Below are positions 11,201 through 18,300 of a DNA stretch of 26,634 bases, in pieces. Numbering within the stretch: position 1 is the stretch's first letter; the number at the start of each line of letters is the position of its first letter. The DNA is from Pigoraptor vietnamica. Its lineage: Eukaryota > Opisthokonta > Filasterea. The notes under the pieces are model-generated. The model made no database searches and had not been told where the DNA came from. It was given only the letters and a program-made list of their open reading frames with translations. Where the stretch lies: positions 1 through 26,634 of the forward strand of contig CALSCQ010000826.1 in NCBI GenBank assembly GCA_943704525.1, given 5' to 3'. The translations under genes and the position numbers were made by a program.

Positions 11201-12266
11201 GCGAAGCAAGATGGCGCAGGCCGAGTTTGTCAAGAAGCACGCCGCGGCGCTCGTCGGCCTGGCCAAGTTTGAGGTGCCGCGGAGCTCGACCGAGGTGCTC
11301 GACAAACTTGGAGAGGGCGAGTTTGGCGTCGTCATGAAGGCGCGATTGTTCCTGAACGACCGCGCGCGTTTGTGTGCGGCCAAGGCGTTGAAGGAAGGGG
11401 CAACGTACGCAGAGCGCGTGGCGTATGTTGAAGAGGCCCAAATTTTGGCCGATCTGAATCATCCTAACGTCATTTCGCTGTGCGGGGTTGTCACGGTGGA
11501 CGAGCCAATGTACATCCTCTTCGAGTTTGCAGCGCACGGGGACCTAAGGACGTTCGTGTCGGCGATAACGGGAGAGAGGCGCGCGGCGGCGGGGGCGACG
11601 GGCGTCATGCTAGGCAACTTCGCCTCGCAAATCGCGCGGGGGATGGCCTATCTCGCGTCCGTCAAAGTTGTTCACCGCGATTTGGCCGCGCGCAACTGCC
11701 TGGTGAGCCAGGACGTCTTTGGAGAGTATGTCGTGAAGGTGGCCGACTTTGGCCTGTCGCGAATTACGCGCGCCGAGTACTTTCGCAACCGAGGGGCGCG
11801 AAAGGAGCGGCTACCATATCGCTGGATGGCGCCCGAGGCCATTTCGACGCTGCGTTTCACGGAGAAGACGGACGTGTGGTCGTTCGGCGTGTGCGTGTGG
11901 GAGATGTATTCGTTCGGCGCCGTTCCGTACGCCGGGGTTCCCTCGGGCGATATTCTCTCGCACGTGTCGGCGGGGAAGCGCCTCGAATTCACCGCGTCGA
12001 ACATTTGCAGCGCGGCACTTCGTTCCGTCGTCGCACGGTGCTGGGAGAAGGCGCCAGAAGACAGGCCCCGGTTTGAAGAGATCGAGCGCTTGTGCGCGGC
12101 CGCGCTTCAGACGTCGCGTGTACCGGCGTCCCCTGCGCGATTCCACGACGCGTCCACCAACGGACGGCAGGCCTCTTATTTGAATTTGACCGTCCCCGCG
12201 GCCGAGACGGCTGGACCGTCGACTGGCCACGAGTACGTTGAGGGGGTCGAGCTTGCCGAAGTGTGA
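8265..12266 (+). CDS. Receptor tyrosine kinase with Pmp-like beta-helix ectodomain
   Basis: A single intronless frame codes for 1333 aa from the ATG at 8265. I chose this start because it opens directly with a signal peptide (MASRVVLLLLVCGSA...). The ectodomain (about residues 25-945) carries more than a dozen GGAI/GGCV/GGFV-type motifs spaced by beta-strand-like segments and many Asn-X-Ser/Thr sites. This is the pattern of right-handed parallel beta-helices and chlamydial polymorphic membrane proteins. One TM helix lies at about 950-969, followed by a basic stop-transfer (RWRWVVDRRERSK). The kinase spans about 1008-1285: glycine loop GEGEFG, Lys1040 in CAAKALKE, HRDLAARN with Asp1139, DFG Asp1161, Tyr1172 in the activation loop, then YRWMAPEA and DVWSFGV. 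All key residues are present, so it should be active. HRDLAARN marks the tyrosine-kinase rather than the TKL class. It probably acts at the plasma membrane as a sensor; the ligand is unknown. Confidence 0.93.
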   Translation: MASRVVLLLLVCGSALWHFALATTAVQTTVEYGGDNFFEAVRLGADAAAQDPSYSAVVVLTRANASANASSVGETTYPVAVNGMSVTIRGEGAVFACPTDIRHGGVKIGAGGALHVANTTLLDCRGAVPLIAVGNGTASSWRNVSIVRLDGTFAFVEGTLSISAASFLNSSGTGEPVIAALSRGARVDFANVTVASALVSNSMGGLFQASDTSSLTLSACTLRDVILSNGYGGVLWAGGTSAISIADTIIERTSASRGGVFYISDSANLGLESVRIVGATSSFSGGTTACEVSGRVVFRNVTSVASACGSGFGGFVDVFDDCRFNMTDSHVEGSQSAVSGGALWSSGAGVSYIDNVDFANTAAAGIGGAIGVSGQSSAYLSRVRISNASAEYGGCIYMDNFATLIMRSSTVSTVRTGAYGAIITLGSPYISLEDVEFSAMRALSGGFVYLSGTAKLVASRCRLSGVGAALDGGGFFVSGGAGGVLKDSTFRDIATGGNGGFAFVEERGSLVVERCAFANVSAVKSGGALYARGATSVSLRSLDFFATACGGRGGMLSGVEFAVIDVRDSTLKLSSAGAGAGAAGGNATSATSSSASDKYLNSFAGFSGGAISVEDSVAITVNNVTATRVSAAGAGGFMVATGRGVSAVVGNVSVANARAYVGGAFVVGLGASLSLVDVGVNTAVASADGGCVYVAGGSTILFGRSVLQNCFAGAVRSTFGAGGAIYLGPGIRGGITSATHASNVSAVLGPGIYSYGVLPATALVHANVSDEISIDKSEIPSNWESGGLLVGAVSRLASSVSAVTVQTGSPLPPFELEIRDVYGGRVSLPADQNLAIRVRLSSEGGKGVVATGVYLVGDVEKNFATAAFVRFSGLRLFAPAGNYALRAESSNPFLYGDLDLDDNRCQFLRTFSLNVTVAHCEMALLPLDGDASQMAWQCVASDGSSNTVRVVVPSVLGSLVLLVAIAVLVRWRWVVDRRERSKMAQAEFVKKHAAALVGLAKFEVPRSSTEVLDKLGEGEFGVVMKARLFLNDRARLCAAKALKEGATYAERVAYVEEAQILADLNHPNVISLCGVVTVDEPMYILFEFAAHGDLRTFVSAITGERRAAAGATGVMLGNFASQIARGMAYLASVKVVHRDLAARNCLVSQDVFGEYVVKVADFGLSRITRAEYFRNRGARKERLPYRWMAPEAISTLRFTEKTDVWSFGVCVWEMYSFGAVPYAGVPSGDILSHVSAGKRLEFTASNICSAALRSVVARCWEKAPEDRPRFEEIERLCAAALQTSRVPASPARFHDASTNGRQASYLNLTVPAAETAGPSTGHEYVEGVELAEV

Positions 12267-12905
12267 CGGGGCAAGAATGAATAGTTCTTTGAAAGGCCAG
12301 TGTTGCTATTCACGATTGCGATGGAGAGGATAAACTGGACTCTGATTTCACTGTGAAGCGCGTGTGCGAACTGTTGAGCGTCGAACGCCCCACTCACTCC
12401 CCAGGCGCTACAAGTTTCTCACGTGCCGAAAGCATAGGGCCTAACACACGGAGGGCCGATTCAGAAGACCGGGACAGTTTCGGTTTCTGACGCGCCAATG
12501 GGCCCGGCGGCTCCGTTTGAATTACCTCATTACACGCCGGCTCGTTCTCAATCGCGAACGAGTGCGTTCCGATCCAGCAGTGTGCCTCTTCGAAGCAGTT
12601 TAATAATCCTCGGCCGTCAGATTGATACAGTAGTTAATCCACCTTCTGCCGGGTGCCAGACCGGAGTTTGCTCCCCGGCGCCGATAGAGTAAATAGAAGG
12701 CGCGGTCGGGACGAAAATTTAGACTGAGCTTCCAAACTGTACTTTGACTAAAGACAAGAGACTGAAAGCCGATATTATAGCTTACGTTGGTCAGGAAAGT
12801 GGCGCCAATGGACTTGAAAAAACTTAACACCTAAACGACCACTGCCCACTTCGGTCGCCCAGGCACCAACCATGGGGCCAGCGCACCCCTTGTCATCCAC
12901 GGACT
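12267..12905. other. Intergenic spacer between convergent genes, lower GC
   Basis: These 639 bp lie between the stop of the receptor kinase and the stop of the minus-strand kinase/ARM remnant. By eye the sequence is clearly less GC-rich than its neighbours and has lost their codon periodicity. Open frames here are short (76 codons or fewer) and I could relate none to a known protein. It presumably holds the two 3' ends. No clear poly-A signal or RNA gene was seen. Confidence 0.55.
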
Positions 12906-14736
12906 TTACATAAAATAAGACTGAAGCGGGAATTCTAACAGAAACACCGGCGCCCGATTATATGCGACGGAGAACCTCCTTGGGCATGGCCCAGTCCTGC
13001 ACGATCCGCGAGTCAAGGGAATTTTTTTGCCCGCCAATTCCAACACTTCCTTCGCCCCACTGCTCTCCAATTCCGTCTTCGCTTCGGCCAAGTCACTAAG
13101 AATCGACAATGCCAAACATCCTTGCTCCTGGACGCCCGCGTTGCCGCCATGTGCCCGCATCGCCGAAATAATCGCCCCAATTCCACCGTCGCGCGCGATC
13201 GCCATTTGGTTGTCGGCATTGTGTCCGAGGTTACACAGCGCCCTGCATCCCTTCTCGGCCGTCCTGGACGCCCGCGTTCCCGCCATGTGCCCGCATCGCC
13301 GACAAAATCGCCCCAATTCCGCCGGCGTCGCGCGCAATCGTCGCGCAATGCACCGCATTGCGAGGGAGATTTGCCAGCGCCTTACACGCGCACTCCTGGA
13401 CGACAGCGCTCAGTGCATACCTTCGCATCACGGACGTTATCATCGCCGCGTCGTTCGCAACGCCGTTCGCCCTGAAGTCCATCGGGAAGGCATTCAGAGC
13501 CATGCCGGCACGCTACGACAGGGTCACGTGATACGGTCGTCTCGTTTGGTGTTTCGCGCGCTTCCCTCGAGCGCTCCATTGCCGCCAGCTTCGCCGACAG
13601 CGCGTCGTCGAGGGAGAGCGTGGCGTAATCCGCGAGTGCCTCGTACAGCCGCACAGCCCGCACTCGCTGCTCTCCATCGCGAACCAACAACGACCGCGCC
13701 TCTTCCATCCGGGGCACCAGCGCAGGCCACTCAAACACAACGCTCGCCCAGAACCCGCGCCAGTTCCACTCGAAGGCATCTGCGTCGTGAAACTCGGCCC
13801 AAAACACGCGCGCTCCCGCGTGCGAGTACGCCTCTCGCAAGACACCGACAGCCGCAAGCAACGTCCGGGCATCTGTCGCAGCAATACGTCCCGCGGGATT
13901 CGCGGCAACGAGTCCCTGTAGCACCGACTGAATGTGGCGGTTGGGGAGGCGCACGTTGTCCGGGAAGTGCGATCCCTGCGGGTGAAACCGCTGCACAGCC
14001 GCACGGTTGCTGCCAGCAAGCGGCGTCGGCGACAACGCAAGGGCCTCGAGCATCGTGGCTCCAAGCGAATAGGCGTCCGTCTGCGGACTGAAGCGCACCT
14101 CGTCCCCAGTGTGCAGCGCGCAGAATACCTCCGGGGGCCATGTACGCCGCGCTTCCCTTCGCGCTGGTCAACGCGTACGCTTGGACGCATCTGGCGATAT
14201 GACGACGGCGAGCCCAAAGTCGCACAGCTTGAACCGCCCATCGCTCCCCAGGATGATGTTGTCGGGCTTGATGTCCGCGTGCACGATACGCCGCAGAGCG
14301 AGGTAGGCGAGGGCGTCCACCATCGACGCGAGGAGATGCGAGAAGTGGTCGTGCTGCGCCCCCACCCACGGCAAGAGCAAGAAACGGTTCTCGCCGCTGG
14401 CTAGTTCCTATCGACGACGTCCCTCAGCGAACCCCCGGGACAGTGCTCGAGAAGTAGGACGCACGACCGCGACAGGCGCTCCACGACCTCCCAGTGCGCA
14501 TCGCAGCGGACGATGTTATGGTGCACAATGTCCTGCTGCACTCTCGCCTCCTCCTTCACCCTCTCGCGCTCGGCATCCTGCGTACCGCCCCTCAGGAGTA
14601 TGCTCTTGAGCGCAAACGGCGTTTGGACCGACTGGCGACGCACACCCCAGACGTCGCCGAAAGAGCCTTCGCCGAGGGGCGCAACGCCCTCGCGAACATA
14701 CGTCTGTCCGTCGTGCTCGAAGTCGCCGTGTGCCAT
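12906..14736 (-). pseudogene. Ser/Thr protein kinase with C-terminal ARM repeats, frame broken five times
   Basis: Reading from the ATG at 14736, the first frame gives a kinase N-lobe: GEGSFGDVW, FALKS with the VAIK-type lysine, and an LLLEHCPGGSL hinge. It stops at a TAG (14401-14403). The chain resumes one base out of phase with VHADIKPDN and KLCDFGLAV, then shifts near 14171-14180 and again at a run of five G (14133-14137, + strand) inside the MAPE motif. From there it runs through the C-lobe (DAYSLGATMLEAL) and a helical region. A fourth shift near 13503-13520 leads into about three ARM repeats, and a fifth at 13257-13261 restores the last repeats before a TAA at 12906-12908. Each break is explained by one base gained or lost, mostly in short G/C runs, with no missing segment, so introns do not explain them. 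Catalytic residues are otherwise present, though HRD is HAD. It is either a young pseudogene or a locally error-prone assembly. Confidence 0.8.
13123..13345 (-). repeat. Near-identical ARM repeat units inside the broken kinase gene
   Basis: Two stretches starting near 13126 and 13262 share long near-identical blocks (both contain the complement of GGCGGGAACGCGGGCGTCCA with one change). They code for IARD(A)GGIGAI, SAMRAHGGNAGVQ. The spacing is 136 nt, which is 45 codons plus the one extra base of the fifth frameshift. Such similarity at DNA level indicates a recent duplication or gene conversion of one ARM unit. Confidence 0.8.
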
Positions 14737-15156
14737 TCCGCCGACACTGCGCACAGTCTCACTTGCATGTGGAAAAAAGTAAGGGTAAGGATGTAGTGGG
14801 AATTATCAGAAGAGCTTTTGAGAATAAGGACGACTAAAAAAAAAAATTTTTATTGCTGCGTGACGTCATATGATGCTCGGACACGAACGCCGGCTCGGAT
14901 TGCGGCGATTTGAAACGGTCCCTGCGCATGTCGTGGGCATCCGCAGAAAAACGACAGGGGATTGCATGAGGACTGTGACAATAATGCATGTAGGATCACG
15001 TCGTTTGAGTTGTGGATGGTTTGCATTCGACTCACACTGGTATTGACAGTGTGACAACGGCGATAGAGTCTCAATTGGAGCACTAGGGTTGTTTATAAGA
15101 CGCGAGACGCAAACATAAAACAGTGACCAACAATGAGAGACGCCAGCTGGCGTGTT
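14737..15156. other. Intergenic spacer, 5' flank of the kinase/ARM remnant
   Basis: This AT-richer spacer lies upstream of the minus-strand kinase start. It contains an A11/T5 junction near 14836-14851, a CRE-type palindrome at 14861-14868 and a 12-bp perfect palindrome CGCCAGCTGGCG at 15140-15151. Short open frames on both strands show no recognisable protein. Confidence 0.55.
14861..14868. promoter_or_regulatory. Perfect CRE-type palindrome TGACGTCA
   Basis: TGACGTCA is the classical full site for CREB/ATF bZIP factors. It lies about 125 bp upstream of the start codon of the kinase/ARM remnant, a plausible promoter position. A single 8-mer can occur by chance, so function is inferred only. 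Confidence 0.35.
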
Positions 15157-15319
15157 GCGCCAGTTAAGAGTGACATGGAGTGTGAGTGCAGGCTTAACTG
15201 CGACGAAGTGCGGGCAGGCTCAGCGCCAGTTAAAAGTGACATGGAGTGCGCGTGCAGGCTTAACGGCGACGAAGTGCGGGCAGGCTAAGCGCCAGTTAAA
15301 AGTGACATGGAGTGCGCGC
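15157..15319. repeat. 66-bp tandem repeat, about 2.5 copies
   Basis: Copies begin at 15157, 15223 and 15289 with GCGCCAGTTAA, and each continues with AGTGACATGGAGTG. The first two copies then share GCAGGCTTAAC and GCGACGAAGTGCGGGCAGGCT. The period is exactly 66, so an open frame of 22-residue repeats exists on the + strand, but nothing else supports translation. The third partial copy stops 4 bp before the stop codon of the minus-strand 2213-aa gene, so the array lies in its 3' UTR or immediate 3' flank. Confidence 0.93.
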
Positions 15320-15322
15320 AGC

Positions 15323-18300
15323 TCAGCGCGTAGGCGGCGCACACTCGCGCACGACGCTTCCGAGCGAGTCCGACGCAACAAACAGCGCAAAGCGGCGCGT
15401 GTTGTCGAGGTCGTCCGTCGACAGCGACACGTAGTCGAAGCATCCGCGGAGGTCCGTGTAGCCGTCCTTATAAAACTCGGCCGACGACGATCCCGTCTTC
15501 TCCGCGTACACCTTGACGTAGACGCCGGCGGCAGGGCGGCGATCGGCCGAGGACGTGACGCGGAGAGTGCCGGCGCCCTCGGATATCTGCACGGAGAGGC
15601 CGCTCGAGTAGACGGGGGCAGTGCGGCGCACGTCGTCGACGCACACTTCGACGATGGCGTTGCGGGTGCTGAACTCGGCGGGGACGGGGATGCGCACGTC
15701 GGCCTGCGAACGGAGCAATGGGGCGTAAGACAGAGGCAAGCAAGAACCCAACGCACAAAATCAATCAAGTGAACGGGCAACACAGCATGACACAAGCAAG
15801 ACCACATAGACACAACTCGCTATGTGCAGAGGCACAAACAGCCACCGCAAGGCGAGGACGCACGGCCCGACGCGACGCCGCCAACACTACCACACGCGAC
15901 CCACCGCATCCGCCGGCGCAGAGAAGGCGACGACCTTGTTGGGCCGCACGTAGAGGAACCGGCCCGTGTTCTGCTGAACAAATGGGTTCGAGGAGAAGAG
16001 CAGCTCCGTGTCCATCGCGTAGAACCGCGCCTCCCCCTGGCGACCCGAGAGACCGCGGCATGTGACGGTGATCACGCCGCTCACCACCTCAAACTGAAGC
16101 GAGCGCTCGGCCGGTCCCTTCGCGCCCTCCTCGCGATCCGCAACAGCGGGCTGCGCGTTCGAGCCCGAAGCGGCGCCAAGGATTTCCGCCGCCTGCCGAC
16201 GCACCTCCGCGAAGAGGTCTCCCCAACGGCCCACTGCGCCCGTGTAACGGTCCACGATGGTCGCCGCGCGGGCGAGATCGGGGGTCGGGCTGTAAAACTC
16301 GAGATAAGCGGACAGGTAATCGCGCTGCATGGAGCACGCCGTCTCTCCGGCGACGAAGACGGGCGCTGCAACGGCGCGCGCGTCGTCCACCCTATCCTGC
16401 AGGAGGAGATAGTGGGCGGCCTCGAGGCGGTCCTCGTGCGAGAGGGAGCGGAGTCCGCACACGCGCGCGAGGAAGCGGTTGTACTGCGCGGCCATCGTGG
16501 CGTTGGGGATCTTTCGCGTCTGCGAGAGCATGTGCGCGCGCGCGTTGATGAGAGGCGAGTACTCGAGGTGCTCGTACTGCCCGCGCGCCGCGGGGCCGTT
16601 GGGCAGGAGCGGAGGGGTCGCCGGGAAGGCGGCCGGCACAGACTGCGTGCCGAACCACTCGGCAATGCCCTGCGTGTCGTTGTGGCGGAGGGCAAACTTC
16701 CAAATGTCGGCGCTGTACCAACGACGCTGCCGCAGGAGTGCGACGATCGCGGCGTACGCGGGCTGCTGCTTTGCGCGCCACGCAATGCGCGAGAGGGGGA
16801 CGTCGGCTGGGCGCGAAGCCTCCTTCACCATAGCCAGGACCTGAGGGGCAGAGAGGCATGTGAACACACAAACAACGGCAAACGCCCGTGCGTACATCAC
16901 ACCGAAGATTGCTCTCCATGTGCTCAACAGAGACAGACACGAAACGGCACGTGCGCAAAAGCGCCTGCTTCCCACCTGCTCCAGCGTGCCACTCTGCGAG
17001 ACAATGTCCCACGAAGCCGCCGCGGCCGTTCCCGCGCGCGTCGACACGACGACCGTTCGGGGCTCTCCGTAACCGACGAGCGCGCCCGAGCACGTGACTT
17101 GCGCGGGGTAGTGCGCATACGACCCGGCCGAAGGCATGTACCACAGGTAGTCGAGGGTGACCACCGAAAAAGAGGCAATCTCGCGCGGCTGGCTCGACGT
17201 GTAGCGGCTGTCGCCGACCGGAATCGAACCCTCGGGCACCTGAACAAGCGCGTCAACGAGCTGCGACTTTGGCGACATGTTCGAGAGCACCACGCGCGTG
17301 CGGTAGACGCGGTAAGGAAGGACGGGGTTGTCCTGAGTGCCGGCCTCGGCCTGAGCGGCAGCCTCCGAAGCGCCCTCGCCGTCGCTGCTGTTGCCGTCCG
17401 TCTCCAGCGTCGTCGTCTCGTAGACCATGATGCGGTGCTTTCCCGCAGCACCGTCCGCGGCAATTTCGCGCGTCTGCCGCGAGTACACCACGGCGGCGCC
17501 GCCGTTCGCACGCAGGGTGAGGCGGGCACGCTCCCGCTGGATCGACACGGGCCCTTGCGCGCCGGCGTCGAGTTGCAGGGGAAGCCCAAGTGCGCCGAGC
17601 GCGAGCAGGCACTCGGTCGTGCCGGCGCCCACGAGGTGGAGGTTGCGCGTGAGGAAGGGGACGTCCTCCCCGCGCTCGTGCATGTGGCGCGCAAAGTCCG
17701 CCCAGAATGCGTTGGCCTTGACAAGCGACGAGGTGTCCTGCGGCAGTCACATGGTTAGGGTTAGGTGTACAACCGCTTTGTAAGGCCTCTCTGCTACAAT
17801 AACGATCAGACTTGCAACTGTTGTGTTGTGTGTGCGCCCGCATTGAGGCGGGAAGGAATGAGATGGCAGTGACGACGACACCGCGCACTATTTCCACAGC
17901 GCACCCACCGCCCACGCGCGCGACTTGTGGTAGTTTGTCTCGGCGAGCTCCTTCGTCTTCTCCGTCTGGCGGTACAGGGCGGGCTGCTGCTGCGCGTTCT
18001 CGCGGTGGCGCATGTCCGCGTCGCCATCGGCCACGATAAGGTCCTCGCCCGCAAGAGAAGCGCCGAAGGCCACCGACTCTTCCTCAGCGACGTCGGCCAT
18101 CGGGGGCGGGGGTGGCATCATCGGGGCACCCATGCTCGGCGCGGGCATCCCACCCGGGGGCGGAGGGGGCGGGGCCATCGCCATCGCCATCATGGGCATC
18201 GGCATGGGGCGGGGAGGGCCTGCGCGCGACAACAAGCGCATACGGCCTGCGTCGAATTCAGACGGGCGCGTGAGTCCGTGCAAGCGCGAGAGAACTACAA

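Noticed and set aside
8265-12266. Receptor kinase as a processed retrocopy because it is intronless and has a poly-T tract nearby
   Set aside because: A retrocopy would carry poly-A at its 3' end; the tract is poly-T on the 5' side. No target-site duplication was seen.
12600-12830. 76-codon minus-strand frame in the low-GC spacer
   Set aside because: It has no recognisable similarity, no splice or coding context, and is of a length expected by chance in lower-GC DNA.
15152-15772. Plus-strand open frame with 22-residue repeats
   Set aside because: It runs through the 66-bp array and then antisense through the last exon of the large gene; the GC-rich composition explains the open frame.
17205-17240. 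GGTTCGATTCC on the minus strand resembling a tRNA T-loop
   Set aside because: The flanks do not pair as a T-stem and the sequence is in frame within exon 13 of the large gene (coding EGSIPVGD).
15824-17758. 644-codon plus-strand open frame
   Set aside because: It is antisense to exons 13 and 14 of the 2213-aa gene, which have conserved-looking protein and good splice junctions.
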